Source: Daphnia carinata
Taxonomy: Eukaryota; Arthropoda; Branchiopoda; Diplostraca; Daphniidae
DNA: 64,000 nucleotides
Assembly (NCBI RefSeq): GCF_022539665.2
Contig: NC_081331.1
Span: 4,870,501-4,934,500 of the forward strand
Direction of reading: 5' to 3'
Part shown: in pieces, positions 19,731 through 33,435 of the stretch
Position numbering within the stretch: the first letter of the stretch is position 1
Layout of the letters: each line of letters begins with the position of its first letter
Position numbers and translations under genes: made by a program
The notes under the pieces: model-generated
Database searches by the model: none
Told to the model about the DNA's origin: nothing
Seen by the model: the letters and a program-made list of their open reading frames with translations, nothing else

Positions 19731-21926
19731 CTAATTCGTCGTTTCTTTGGATCAACAAGAACAAAAAGCTCGTAAGCATACAATCAATATGTTAATTCAA
19801 GAAAAATATGATTTGCATTTACCGCAACCCAGTTCGTCACTGTGGTCGAAACAGTTATAATCCCGATCGCAGCGTTTCGAGTTGTGAATGCAAAATCCAT
19901 CGTGGCACCGCCATTCGATGTCGCTCAAACATTCCGACACTCCTTCACATCTAGTTAAGTTTAACGCAATCAATTAATCGTGAAAAATTAACAGCAATAA
20001 ACAGTGTTTACCTGAAAGAGTTTGATCCAAGAGGAACGCAAGACTCGGTGTGAGCGCGACAAAATCCACCACATCCAGTCGGATCTTCCGGCTCGGGAGC
20101 CCAGCGGCAAACAGGGACGACTTCTTCAAGCCGGGCGACACACACTTCTCCTTGTCGGCATTCACCACAAAACTGATCGAACGTGGCAATAGATGTGTTG
20201 CTGAAACGGAAGTGGGTCACTTTCGTTGGACGGACGACGTTAAAACGAATCCGCGGTCGTGCCGTCCGAGTCGCACAATTGCACGGCCTGATCTCAACGT
20301 CTGCAGCCGAAACTGTTGAACCAGCAGTGCACGGTGCGATGACGTTATTCGTCAATTGGTTGTTCGACTCAACGGGCTCCTCCGGTCGTCTATCACGCAA
20401 CAAACATCGGCGATTTCGTGATTGCTTCCGCGATGGATCGCAAAATGAACCTAGAGAACAGGAAGGTGTCCACTCCGTCCACGGTCCCCAACTCGCTGTG
20501 GACAGATTCAGTGTGAGGTAAATACGATGTAACATTCTGAGAAGTATGTGGTGCATACCTAAAACGTCGTGTGGTGGTACGTAGTTTTTTACGCTTGTAG
20601 CTACGAATTCTGAGGTTAAAACAAGTCTAGTTAACGCTCTTGGATTTCCGTTAAGAACAGTTATTACGATAAATGTTTTAAAAGGAACCTGCAAACTTGA
20701 CGGTAGTCAAGTTAAGAGACCAATTATCATATTTTTTGCCATCGTGTTCCCCTTTTCGATGAAGATTGGTGGTGAAGGCATGAGCCATTTTCTCAGCTAT
20801 CATCACATCCGCATGGTTTAAATGAATTTGAAATTGTATCCGAATCGATGGATTCTGCGATGTTGTGTTGGGGACTATTCCGAACATTGCGGATCGATTA
20901 TACAACGAAGAGAGCATCGTAGATGATTGAAAAGCGCGATCCATCTAGAAAATTTCCCCAACCATTTCAAATTTTCATTAATACAAAGCAGAAAAATGAT
21001 TCGCTTACTTTTTGCTGAAGTTCTTTTGCAAGATCATCGAAGATTGTCGGGACTGAACTTTCTTCGCTTAGTCCCGATGTCATTGTTTGATTATATATAT
21101 GGAATTCTCCGTATATAACGTTGGCTATTGTACACGTTCTTATTAGATGACAGGCATAGCAAAACACAATTAAACGTCAGTATATACAGTTCGATAAATA
21201 CCTGCTGGAGCTTGAGGAGGATGAAAGAGCGAACTTCCTTTCCCTAACGATATTTTTCATTTGACAATGGATCATATTATTGGAATACCATAAGTTATAC
21301 ACTCGCGTTAGCTTCCTCAGTTTACCTGTAAAGTATACGACAGTTGTGATGGCAAGCCCCAGAAACAGGATCGCCCAAATGCAAACGCACACCGCCAAAA
21401 TTGATTTAGCAGCATGTGGGCAACTAGTGGAGAGGGTGACAGGGGACTTGTGATCAGTTTCACTCGTATTGCTGCTCCCTACGCTCTTCACGGAATTTTG
21501 ACTCCAATATGGCACGGCAGATGTAAGATTGGTCGAGCCAATCGAGCCATCACGAACAGCCGCCAGCCGTGGGTGCATGTTCAAATGGGCGGAAGCAATT
21601 TCGTCAATGGAGCGTAGACTGGATCGAACGCTAGCAATGTACTCAGATGACGAAGGGTTGTTCAACAAAGGGTTATAGAAATTAAGGGCTGGCAGTTCTG
21701 GAAATATTGAATTCCGTAAATTCCTTTATGGCTATTTGCACACGTAATGATAGCAAGCGTTGTGGATGTTTTGCTAACCTGAAAGGGCAATAGCGAATCT
21801 TCGTTGATCGGGGGGCGACCGTTCAAAGCCGGAATAGGTTGGCGATTGTTCGCGTGACACATTTCTTGTTCGTGTCGGATATGTCACGAATCCGTAATCG
21901 TCTTTGGCCGAGCCGTCTGTATCCAT
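19731..21926 (-). CDS. Type II membrane protein with SEA, thrombospondin-1 and LDL-receptor A domains
   Basis: Eight exons fit in frame for 522 residues from the ATG at 21926: 21779-21926, 21326-21697, 21009-21124, 20689-20944, 20559-20609, 20012-20495, 19823-19950 and 19731-19744. There is no signal peptide. A cytoplasmic Ser-rich region precedes one membrane helix ([19 protein letters not shown]). A SEA-like domain follows ([32 protein letters not shown]), then a TSP1-type repeat ([19 protein letters not shown]). Next is a Cys-rich stretch and a full LDLa domain ([27 protein letters not shown]). The layout recalls corin and matriptase without the protease. Coding sequence is open to 22018 upstream, so an earlier start is possible. 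The 14-bp last exon (stop 19733-19731) is the weakest part. Function is unknown. Confidence 0.75.
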
Positions 21927-22622
21927 CTGCCTCGATGCTGGGTCCCCGACAGACTCCACAACCGTTTCTGCATCAATCTGAATCAGTTCTCTTGAATTTT
22001 CGACGTTGCCCCTCTATAGAATTGTTGTTTAGAAAACAAAAAGCCGATCAAACTCCGGATGTGATGATGCGGTGACGGAATATTCCTTCCGGTCTGTGAC
22101 GTTGACCGACCGACCACCAGTTTTCACTGAATGGGGGTGGGGCCATACGACCGGATATAAGAGGAACAGTTCGGTGATTGCACCGGAAACAACAAAAAAT
22201 ACTTAACTTTATACGTCTTTTTGTTCTTTCCCCTTTAATTTTGTAGTTCTATCTTAAACAAATGACTTCATCAACTGTAATCAGTTGAAAGTTGAAAGAG
22301 AAGTAAAGTTTTAGCATTGGAGGAATGATTGCTCAAAGACAATTGAAATCAGACTCTTCAATTGCTGACATAATCCCGGTTACTTTCAATAGTTTGATTT
22401 AGATGAAAAGCTTTTTTTTTTATGGCACAATCGTTTAGGTAGTTAAAGGAATTACTGGCATGTCCGCAAACTTCTTTATCTTCCGGATGACTAAAATAGC
22501 GAAACTATCGTTGCTTACTTAACAGTTTGGGAAATGGCAGAACGAATGATTAACAGAATGATTGGGGCTAGATTGATTGGGTAAATTTTTTGCCTAATGC
22601 AAATGTAATTTGATGTACTTAC

Positions 22623-22720
22623 ACCCAGTTTCTTGACGAAGATGGAAATCGATGACGAGGCCAACTTTTGATGTTACTCCAGTAGTACGAACGATCGACT
22701 AGTTACTTTGACTGCTGAAA
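22623..22720 (-). other. Possible 5' UTR exon of the SEA-TSP1-LDLa gene
   Basis: A strong donor (GGGT|GTAAGT) lies at 22622-22617 on the minus strand. It is preceded by a stretch with no ATG, and the acceptor TATAG at about 22019 could receive it. The upstream edge is a guess. Confidence 0.35.
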
Positions 22721-25700
22721 CGAAATGCCAACTAGAGTTGAATTTTCTCCCCGGAGGGGTGTCGGAAATTCTCAAATAGTCCCTGTTATTTCAGACACGT
22801 GCTTCTGAGTGCTGCCCACTTCCTCTGGTATACTTTGTTGATGGATATCACATATTACATGCAACATTTGCGTACGCGGATGATGGTTGACTGGAAGGCG
22901 CAAAAACGCTGATTGATGGTGAATCCCGTGAATTAGGACAGATTACCTTATATTTTGCTATTAAGTTTTTCAATCAAACATTACGATCGTAATAAGTCGT
23001 TCCCGAATTTGTTTTAGTGATCAACGCTTCGATTTCATTTTTGATGTCGATGCGGAAGCCGCTGGATCTAAATTCTAGGTGTTTGTATTTTGTGATTTTG
23101 GTTTGGGGTCCATGACCTGTTATAATGATGTAGAGCAACATACTTTAACACAAGTCTCGTCATTTTTGATTGTCAAGTAAAAACCTGTTGTGATAATGAT
23201 TCTCCCGTTCGTTTTGCTAATGTCATAGGAAGCCAAAAATGTGAGGTCAATCAATTCATAGTATCGCTGAATAAAAAATGCCAAAAGGCAATCCTAAAGA
23301 ATTACATTTTATAAATATGTATACATTTATTTAATTCGAAATTCAAACATTCAAGTACTTGTTCGTTAAACTTGGTTCCCGGAAGATGGCACGGAGTGGT
23401 AAACAGGTGACCTCACGATAGTACGCAGCAAAGTCCTTTTTTAAAAACCGGTATGTTTTATTTTGTTATCTTTTGCAGAACGATTGCCTGAAGCTCTTTA
23501 CCTGATGTCGAGGACGCATTCAAGCACACCTGTAAAAAATTAAAGAATGGGAGACAAAAAAACATAACAATTTAGAACGACGCGCACGCATACTGAGAAA
23601 GCAACAGTGAAATGAGGAAGTAATGTCGAAAACACTCAAGGATTTCAAGATTTTGTGCATGAAGGTAATTTCTTATGCGTGATTTGACAGGTAAATATTA
23701 TATGTACAACAGACACAAAAAAAAGCGCTGTTTGTGGCAGTCACTGCCGCTAACACCGCTCTAAGGAAATATAATGCAAGATGAATGATTCCGCCAAGGA
23801 ACTTTCGAGAAATTGCGACCTCAGTATGCTCGCATTAAACATGAGCAAATTTTCAGCACGCAATAACACATATCTGATTACATACTACAAGTAAAAAAAA
23901 AATCCTTATCTTGTCCCATTAATCTGAATCAAGTTTCAATTCCTTTCTGCAAAATCGGATTAGAACTGTCGAGAAACATGAATAGTTTAGACCGTTATAG
24001 TTATGTTTTCCTTTACAGTTATTACTAAATTAAAAACCAAAATCTTTTAGAATTCTCACGAGCGAGAAAGCGGTTTTTAGGGGATCAGCAATATGGTGTT
24101 TGACTATGCAATTCCATCGAAATGTTCCTTAGATGTTATGACCGATTCAGTGAAGTAGGGCAGTCGCCATCTGTTCCTGTTTCCCATTTTCACGGCCTGT
24201 TTTTTACGACGTGAAGGCGACGCACCTGTGGTCAAGGTTAACCGCAATGTTCAGAGTATTCCACCCAACATCTTTCATCTCAGTAGATGAAACACTCCAA
24301 AGCTTTGCGGAAGCGATTGCGTAGAATTAGAAACATTCAAAGATTTTTGCCCTTGAACATGGACCCAGACAATTTCTTTTTTACTCAAAATCCACGTTTT
24401 GCGTGTTGGTAGCGCCCATTCGGGATTGGAATTACCTTGACCTATACTGAAAGTGTCATTTTGTGCTACGAAAATCTTTTATCTTCCTTCCTTATGTTGA
24501 AAATAGTTCAGTTTATTCTTGGCTGCAAAATCAACTATAGTCAAGCGGAAAAAATTGAATTACCAATGCGCATACAATTCATGGAACAACAAAAATTCAC
24601 TCCGAGGCTCGATAACACGCGCGTGAATTTACACAGAAAATTCTAATTTAAATAAATCGTTCACCTCTTGTCATTAAATAGCTAACTTAAAGAATTAGGA
24701 CTGAACCTAGAATCTTTTTTGTGATTGCTTCCCCTACACCCACTAGAATAATGATGCGAGATTGACACCCAAAACTTAAAGGTTACGTCACACTTTGTGT
24801 GGTGCAACTGCTGCACAAGGAAATCACGGGATGGAATGGAGCGGTCCGTTGCAGATAGTGTGTGTAGCACTAACGTAATTTTAAGCACCGAAGACATCTC
24901 CATGAAGGTTGACGTCGAGACCCACGCAGCGACACATTATATAGAAGTATACTGCCATTCCACGTTTCACGTGACCCAGAGTCGTGATCACCGATAAAAT
25001 TTGGACTCATTAATACTTTTTGAAATTGAAATCGTCCGTGCAAGTGAAAGCGAGGCTCATCGATAACATTTCACATGCAACGGTCGAGCTCGTCTCCGCA
25101 ATGCGACATGCTTCTTTACCTGTGCTATAGAAATGCGGCTCATGATGACCATATATGTACTCCACAAACATAGCACGCAGTAAACCAACCAAAATGATGA
25201 AGAAAGACCAATCAAATAATCGATTTTCCCACCAGCGACGTGAATATAATATCCGGACTCAACTGGTTTTCAACACCAAAAAAACCGGTTCATTGATTAT
25301 CGAAAAAAATAAACAACAAAACATCCGGGTCATAAAGTTGAAGACAGAATCCCCAAAAATGATTAGACTGATTACGACCTCTTTGGCATTGTAAAAGCTG
25401 GGGGGATGAATGAGTAACAATCAGCTTATAACACGAGGTGACATGCGCGTAAGATGCAGGATGGAATCAAAGACAAGTTTCTTTAAGGTTACCTAATGCC
25501 TACGATTGTTTGTGTTTTTTTTTTGTTTGTTTTTTTTGGAGGGGGGGGGGGGTAAAAGCGAAACGCTTGGGAAACCAGGCTGGCCTTATGAAGAACAGGG
25601 AATACCTGTACCTTTTGAAAGATAAGAACATATTTGGTCATGGCAACGAGGTCGAAAACTACAGTTTTTTTCTTTCAGTTTTGTTCACCTTGATCAAGGT

Positions 25701-27119
25701 CGTTCAGGTAGAAATGCTAGTTAACCTTCTCCCCCTCTAGCTCAAAAGTATATCTGCTTGTTTACTTTACTAGATGTAGGTTTCGTTCTCTTTCTCCCTT
25801 TCTTTTTTGAGTTCAAAGGAAGGGAGACCTAAAGAAGAGAATGGGCATTCAAGGAAGAAGACCGAAAAAAGAAATCCCAGGGTATGGTCACATTCGAACC
25901 TATTTCGATGTTGGCTGTCCATTTGTACACAACAAAATGCACTGTGCGACGGATTCCGGTGCGTTCACACTAGAATCCGCCTCTTTTTGGGAATCAAATC
26001 AAATGTTGAGAGCTAAATTTTTAAGTCACCATCTTTGACTTGTACGATTTTTTAAGTCTGGACGAATCTTGAAGTTATTATATCACTTTTTTTTGTTTTT
26101 TTTCTTTATTATTTCGTTTGCTTTTAGTAATGTTGCAAATTGCCTATAGGCATTATAATGTGAATTAAACGAAATGTGAAAGAGTACCATTAGACCGTTT
26201 TCTGCGTCAGTAAAATCGCCACACCTGTCAGCATCGACTCTTTATTTGTTTGTTTGCACAATTGTGGTGTGCCAGTATTTGTTTGTTTTCTATGACCAAA
26301 AGGAAATCGAAATTTTTTTTTTGTCATTCCCCAACCGGTTTTTTTAAAACGTAACCTTGTCGCCGCACATAGAATGTGAATTACACAGCGAATCTATTTT
26401 AGGTAAAATGAAAAGGAACCCAGTCTCTCGTTTAGCAGTTCGTTGTAGATGTAAATCATTGCTTTGATTTTCTATCGTACAACTGCTGATTATGCGTTGC
26501 CTCTTTTAATATTTCAATACTGTGTCCCCGAATAGTAGAAACAACCCAATCGATTTCTTTCAAAGAATCCCGATAGGCGAAAAGGTTTCGTCTAACGTTA
26601 TTCAGCTCGGCGCGCAGTGTACTTGACTATAAGCTTCGGGAATCTGTTAAAAGAACGAAGCACGTGGTATGTACACCCCAAATCCCTCGTATTGCGTGCC
26701 TTTCCTACAGTTCTCCCATACCTTTTGAAGCGATTTTACATCAGTCACCTTTAAACAAATCAAAAAGAAAACCCTCCCCGTTCTATGTGTGTCTCTTCCC
26801 CCGGCGCACGCACTTGCGTTGAACACATTCTACGATAGTGCTACTACACTTGTGTAGTACCTTCTCCGCCGGAATCCCCACTCTCCTTGGGGCTCTCCTC
26901 CCCCCGCCTCTCCCCCTGGAGCACAGCAACGCCACACGTCTGCACGGAGTTAGGGATTGGGGAGGTTTACATCGTGCGGAACAAAGCTCCGAGACTTCAT
27001 TCGACGGCCAGTTCGCGCGCTAACAACACCTGGTCGGTGCTGCACACAGTTGACTGTCTTCTGTTTTTTTCTTTCCCACCGTACAGACGACACACAGTTA
27101 AAACAATTTTTCGCCATAT

Positions 27120-27279
27120 TTAATCCAGTTGAACAACATCGACAACGATCGCTGTCTTTCTTTTTCTACACACAAATCTATTACTTTGAAAGCTCAATCT
27201 TCAAAAGTGCAACCGCCATTTGCTTGAAGGAACGAATATTCTAGAGAAAAGTTGTTTGATATCGACATTTCGTGGCAAG
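27120..27279 (+). other. 5' UTR exon of the sugar transporter (right end supported)
   Basis: CGTGGCAAG followed by GTAAGTC at 27280 is a strong donor. The acceptor CTATTCAG at 27655-27656 leads into the exon with the start codon at 27702. The left edge and start of transcription are not visible. Confidence 0.45.
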
Positions 27280-27701
27280 GTAAGTCATTTACATTTTTTT
27301 TTCTGTGTAGTTGACTGTCTGTGCACGCCGTCTGAAATCAATGTTGCGTAAGACATGTGCTCCCCTAAAAACTGCTGGCATTACAAAGCAACGAGGATGC
27401 TAGGGAAATAAACAAATGGCTCATATCAATCATTTGCGGTTTAAAAAGAAAAAGTACAGATAGTGGTAGAGAAGACCACGATATCCCCATGAAGAAAATT
27501 CGGCTAGTAGGACGTAAAATTTCTTTCTCTAGAGAAATGTTCACAATAGCTTAAAATTATTTGTTAAAAACCTATTTTGACATGCCACAATTGTTATGTC
27601 ATACATTCAATTGCCCAACATAACCAATAGAAATTATTTTTGTATGTGTCTATTCAGGTTATCTTTAACTACAAGAGGAAGAACGCATCCAAACCGTCAT
27701 C

Positions 27702-30700
27702 ATGCTACGCCTATTCAAGAACCCTCGAAAAGTCATGGTGCAGGTAATTAGATCTTCATTTCTTTTCCGTTAGTCCATGCAGTGCTCGTCTTTCTCCATC
27801 TGCTATCATCTATTGATTGTTGGGCGATATATAACGCAGCGGTTTCTAACGCGTTCTGGCCCCAATCGTTTTGTGCAAGCTTTGCAACTGTCAGTCTAGT
27901 ACCTGAATATCGAATAAAGACATTGGGGTGATGGGAAGAAAACAACAAAAAAAAAGGAGATCAACAGGATCGAGTTTCTTTCGCTTGCCTAACGGTTAGA
28001 TAGCTCGTTTTCCCATTTGCTAGTTTTTCGCCATGCTGTACTCCTTTTTCTTTTTTTTTGCGTGGCAAGATGGATCTTGCGTGTTGCGGCCGGCTGTTAC
28101 GGTACTCACGCAAATGTATTTTTTTTGCTCTGTTTTTCTGTAACCATGTCGGATTGATCCAATTCTTTTTTTTTTTGCTATAGAGATAATAATAGATGAC
28201 ACGTATCGAGCACAGGTTTTCCCGTCAACGCTAGGATAGAAAGAAAATCTCAGGATTGTTTTAGAAGCATTAACAACAAAAAAAGGCATTGCGCTTTTTT
28301 TTCTGTTTTGCGCTACAGTTGGAAGAGAGCCAAACAGTTTGCCCGCGATATTTGACGCGATGGTATAAATAGTTTGTCAGTTTGTTTTTAAGTAAAGGAT
28401 TTTAATTTTTTCCTAGTTTAACCACAAGCTGCTTCGAATGCAAGTTCAAAATTCAACAGGTTTATTTATTTTTCAAAAATATTTTTCAAGTGAATTTCAA
28501 ATGAGTGAGAGGTGACGGTTCGTGATCGAGTTTATGACCTTCGTTTTCATTGTGTTATATGCATGAGACGGCCGACAGGAAAAATTGGAACTAGGAAAAT
28601 GCAGCGGTTTTATGCGGTTTCAATGTAAATTATATAAAGAAGCGTTTTTTTTTCTTGTTTTCCATGTATCGAGGACAAAGTATGTATCATACGAGTACGT
28701 ACGTAGATGAAAAGAATGTTGACCGGGCTTAGAAAAGACTTTCAATTGAAAAGAATTTCGCGATAGTCCAGGCTTTCAAAAATTGTGTCGTGAAATCGTA
28801 ATCATTTTTTCATTGACAAGGAGGTCAGGTAATGATTACAGGTGGAAGGACAATGCGTTGCTAGAAAAGAGTAATAACCGGTTTGCTCGAAAAATGTGCA
28901 ATTAAAACGATTACCATGAAAGGAAATAATTACCAATAGTTGAAACAATTTGACTTCAAGGCACTCACCTTTTAGTAGTAACCATGGCCTTATTCCAACA
29001 ATGCGCTAATGTTATTACAATCGCATAAAAAAATTTTTTTATGGCGTTTAATATTTTTTTTTTTTGCGTATCACGAAAAGCTGGTAAACACTTTCGGTTC
29101 TTGTTTGCTGCTGACTTGCAGCTATTCATTTTGCACAGGTACGCGATGGTACCATTCACTGATCGAATGGAAAAACCCATGGTGCGGATCAAGTTTTTTC
29201 TTTGGATGCTTTTCTTTTTTAATTTTATTTGAGGTGGATTACATAAGCAAAAACAGGTAGAAGAAGACAAGGGGGTGTGCCCTTTTCCACTTCTATCCAC
29301 CTATCGTGCTGGGAAACTGAGCGCGCCTGGTACAGTCTGACACGAAAGACATTTTCGCTCCAGGTGAAATTTTGTCTAGTTCCATACATCTTTTAACTCT
29401 GGCTCTCAGTTTCTTATCTCCTGACTCCTGTCGTTTTAAATAAAAGAAGAAAAAAAAAGGAGCTGCGTAGTCCTTTTTCCTTCTATGTATGGGTTTTTTC
29501 CTCTTTCTTTGTTTGTGCACGCTATTTTAAGGTAACCATAGGTGGATGAAATTAAAGGATTTCCTACCCATCGTTCTTGTTATGTTCCCGCACGAGAAGA
29601 TTAAAATGATAAAAGGAATATGGACAAAATCGGGAATTCGGATAGTCGTCAACGAATTTTCATGTTTTTTTTTCGAATGGCGTTTCGTGCAGCCACTGTT
29701 GTAGTCGCATAAATAGATAACCGACAATCCACCGGTTTCAGTGAATGCACGAAAAATTGGCTCTTGTGTTGCAAATCAACTGCATTCTTTGGGATTGTGA
29801 CACTTTGTTGTCCTCAGATAAGTTTTGATTCTGCATGTAGCCTTGGAATAGAAATGCAGGAAGATGTGCAAAGAACAAAGCAAAAGAAATTCTTTGCCGA
29901 AAAGAAGACGAAACCGAATGAGCAGAACATGGATCCTCTCCTGCCAGGGGTTTTCTATTACCGTCTCATGACGACTCCAACGAAAGAAAGAGGGAATCCT
30001 TTTGCCAAGTTTCCTCTTTTTTTTTCATGTCCCTATCCGCGTCGTTGGGGTGTTACGTCATTAAATCTCATTTTTCGACTACGTTGACCTCGGAATTGGC
30101 AACGTAACTGTTTTTCTGTTTGTTTTAAAGCGATGCAATTTTTCTAGTTAGTGGGATCCAATCATGGTCAAATGTGCCAAGGCAACGGCAGAGTCGCCGA
30201 AGGCACTGTGGCCTTTGGTTCCAGCTTGTTTTGTTTTTTTCATCCGTAGATTCAAATTTCCATGGGGACGAAATGTTGCTTACTATTTAGTATTTTATTT
30301 CAATAGCTTTTAATGTGATCTGTTTCCGTTTGTTAGATGGGAGCTGCTGCCGCCGCTTCGTTGTCCTTCATGATCATGGGCATGGTGCGCGCTTGGTCCA
30401 GCCCTGGAATGCCATCGCTGTTGGAGTCGAAGGCAGTACCCCTGAGTGAATCGGACGTTTCATGGATCAGTAAGTTGAATACCTGCAAGGTCGCGAGAAT
30501 GTAAATAACAAACTGTATTTGCTAACCCTAGGCAGCATACCCCCATTGGCATCTTTGGTCGGAAGCTTGCTTGCCGGACCTTGCCTGACCATTTTGGGCA
30601 GAAGGCGGACATTGATGTTGATCTCGATCCCTTACAGCTTGGGATTTTTGTTGATTGGATTTGCGTCGCACAGCTCTATGCTGTACATTGGCCGAATCCT

Positions 30701-32204
30701 TGATGGCGCCATGATTGGCTTTAGCGCACCTTCGGCCCAGATTTTCGTAAGTTTCTATCGTTTTGTTTTCATCAATTACATTTTATGTTGAATTTTTTGC
30801 TTGCTCTCGTGTTTTTGCATGACAGATTGGCGAATGTGCGTCGCCTCGAGTCCGTGGAGCCCTGGGCGCTTTTACCGCAATTTTTCTCTCTTTGGGTATT
30901 CTGATCACTTATATCATTGGCGCTTTCGTTCCATGGAACGTTTTGGCCTGGATTTTGAGTGCTTTCCCTGCCCTGCTTTTCATCGCCATGTTCTTCATGC
31001 CCGAAACGCCCACTTGGCTTCTGTCGAAGAATCGAGAAGATGAGGCCAGAAAATCTTTGCAATTTCTCCGCGGAGCGTAAGGATTATTACACTTTATTCA
31101 ATTGCAATCGTTATTCTTAATTTCAATTTCGTGACCACACAGGCACACTGACGTAACTGGGGAATTTGAGCGCTTGAAGGCTAATATGGCGAAAGGAGCA
31201 AATGCGCAACAAATTCAGCCTAAAGACTTGCTGAAAGGATCTGTCCTCAAGCCCCTATTGCTCTCAATGGCGCTCATGTTGTTGCAGCAATTTAGCGGAA
31301 TTAATTCCATAATTTATTTCACTGTCTTCATCTTCCAGAAAGCCGGTAGCACCATGGATAAGAATCTTGCAACTATTGTAAGTGGATTGCACTACATTCA
31401 AAGCTGCTTAAATAATAATCTAATATTTTTTTATTTATGCGACAGATCGTCGGTATCGTCCAACTTTTGGCCACCATTGCTTCCATGTTTTTGGTTGATA
31501 GAGCTGGCCGTCGTATTCTTCTGCTCGTTTCGGGCATTGTTATGTCAATTTCTCTGGCAGCATTAGGTGCCTTCTTTTACATGCTTGAAATCTACGGTTC
31601 GGATGTGCAGCTAACACTTGGATGGCTTCCACTCGCCAGTCTGCTCCTGTTCATTATCGCCTACTCGAGCGGTTTCGCTAATGTTCCTTTCCTCATTATG
31701 GGAGAGCTCTTCCCAGCTAAATTCAGGTACAACACGAACTATTATATGGTAATTAAAATAAAACTTAACGCTTAAATTTTAATTTCCTTTTTTAGGAGTG
31801 TTTTGGGATCTTTAGCTTCTTGTTTCAACTTGTTATGCACATTCACCATCATCCGAAGCTTCGGTGACATGAACAAAACCATGGGTGAATACGGCACCTT
31901 CTGGTTTTACATGTGTTGGTGCGTTGTGGGCATCTTCTTCGTTTACTTCTTCCTGCCCGAGACCAAGGGCAAATCGTTGGACGAGATTGAGCGCATGTTC
32001 GCCAATAAGAAGAAGCAGCAGCTGTATGCGGCTAGTGCCGAGACGGCAATTGGTACAGTAGTTGACAAGAATGATGTGTTTACTGTCGAAACCATTCCTC
32101 GTGCGCACATCGATGAAAGACTATCACAATCGCACTCAAATGACGGGTACGATTTAGACAGCGACGAAGAAGATAATGGAGAGGTGGTGGCAACTCCACT
32201 CTAA
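27702..32204 (+). CDS. Facilitated trehalose/sugar transporter, Tret1-like (major facilitator superfamily)
   Basis: Seven exons fit in frame for 521 residues: 27702-27743, 30337-30469, 30532-30746, 30826-31076, 31143-31377, 31446-31726 and 31796-32204. Sugar-transporter signatures appear in order: GRRRT in loop 2-3, GRILDGAMIGF, PETPTWLL, a helix-7 QQFSGINSIIYF, DRAGRR in loop 8-9, and PETKGKSLDEIE after helix 12. About twelve hydrophobic helices are present. Such proteins move trehalose or glucose across the plasma membrane down its gradient. The cytoplasmic tail is acidic (DLDSDEEDNGE). The first intron is 2.6 kb. Exon 2 also begins with an in-frame ATG (MGAAAAASLSF), so a second start from another promoter is possible. 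The substrate cannot be read from sequence; the subfamily is large in arthropods. Confidence 0.92.
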
Positions 32205-32666
32205 ATGAATCGTTTCAACAATAATGATCGAAGCCGTCCTGGCAAAATAATTTTATCGAGATTGATTTTGTATATTTTTAAATCGTCAACGAGAGTGTAT
32301 TTTTTTAAATTACCGTTGACGGGTGTTTCGAATGCACGTATTGTCGCCAAATGGTGCACATGTTTTGGGTTGCTAAACATCTATTTGGCAGTATGAAAAC
32401 AATGGGAACAACTTTCCTTTCACCAGTTAATTTAGAATGTGTAAATGCTAAAACAATGTTACTGAAAATGTCCAACTGTAGCCATAGTTAAACCTTATAA
32501 GTTTGAACACTAGTATTCATGTACATAGTATAAATGCCAATTTTCTTGAATTATATCAAGGAACTGTAATTAAATACAAAGAAGTACAAAATTTACAACT
32601 ATTTGTTTATTGATAAAGTTTGATGTAGACCAACTATTCATTTTACAACAGATCGCTGAAAGGATA
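32205..32666. other. 3' UTRs of the sugar transporter and DAPIT genes
   Basis: This is an AT-rich gap between two convergent genes. The string ATTAAATACA near 32570 could serve as a variant poly(A) signal. No other feature was seen. Confidence 0.5.
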
Positions 32667-33089
32667 CTAGTGAGCAGCTTTAGCTGGTGCTTTGCTTGGC
32701 TTAACCATATTGTAGAGAACAATAACACCAATGAATCCATAGGTGGCCAGAGCAACCTGCATTCAAAAGTAAAAATGTAATTTTGTTTAGACAATAGCTA
32801 GAAATACAGTTGGTATGCAGATAGCAACAACTTTAAACAGTTATCGTAACTCACACTTCTTTCAACTAATAATCCCAAATCAACAATGCAACAGTAAAAT
32901 TCAAACACTCATCCACCAAGAGTAAGGCAGAATTATCTCGCAGAAGAATTGTGCAAAACTACAGGAAACTCTAGACGATTCAGACAAGGTAAATCGTCGA
33001 CTTACATTCGCTCGGCCTCGAATGGTGGTGGAGTTGAAATATTTGGCCATTCCAGAGAACTGACTTTCAGCAGCGTGATCACCAGCCAT
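32667..33089 (-). CDS. ATP5MK: ATP synthase membrane subunit DAPIT/USMG5
   Basis: Two exons, 33006-33089 and 32667-32756, give 57 residues. The start MAGDHAAESQFSGMAKYFNS and the helix VALATYGFIGVIVLYNMV align with the known family (human 58 residues, with AKYFNS-like and LATYG blocks). It is a single-helix accessory subunit of the mitochondrial ATP synthase that supports dimers of the complex in the inner membrane. The tail is Lys/Ala-rich (KPSKAPAKAAH). It shares a 346-bp upstream region with the divergent RRP5 gene. A possible 5' UTR acceptor (TTGTAG) lies just before the start codon. Confidence 0.9.
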
Positions 33090-33435
33090 TTTAGATTATT
33101 TACCTACAAGCACAACGACATTGAAATTATTTTATTGATTACAACATAAATGTTATTTTTTACGATACTTTTTGCGGCGAAATGGAGTCCACGCAAGGCA
33201 ATGAAAGAGCTACCTGGAAACAGACGAAGGCGAATAGCGGCGATAACGAGAAGTTGGGAGAGAGAAGACGGTGCCAGATGACCGAATTTACCCTTCTGTA
33301 TACGGCAACGGTGTGTATAAATCTATGTCGTCTGGTTTTCAGGCTTATAAACACGTGCGTTTCAAACCTCGAGTGAGCCTGGATTACGATTAAGAAAATT
33401 TAACTGTTTAATTCCGTGAAACATAATTTGTCGTT
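33090..33435. promoter_or_regulatory. Divergent promoter, DAPIT and RRP5
   Basis: These 346 bp separate divergent start codons, so both promoters must lie here. TATAAA-like strings occur on the plus strand near 33313 and 33347. A possible 5' UTR splice acceptor of DAPIT sits near 33106. No coding exon was found. Confidence 0.6.

Larger units (their letters stand above)
21927..27701. other. Long gene-poor interval containing promoters
   Basis: Apart from possible 5' UTR exons (22623-22720 minus; 27279 donor plus), no exon, tRNA, mobile element or domain was recognised here. Open frames are short, overlap on both strands and lack splice partners. Homopolymer runs occur at 25510-25550 (T then G). 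Regulatory DNA for the two flanking genes is the likeliest content. Confidence 0.5.

Noticed and set aside
31833-32108. 91-codon minus-strand frame
   Set aside because: Antisense to the last exon of the sugar transporter.
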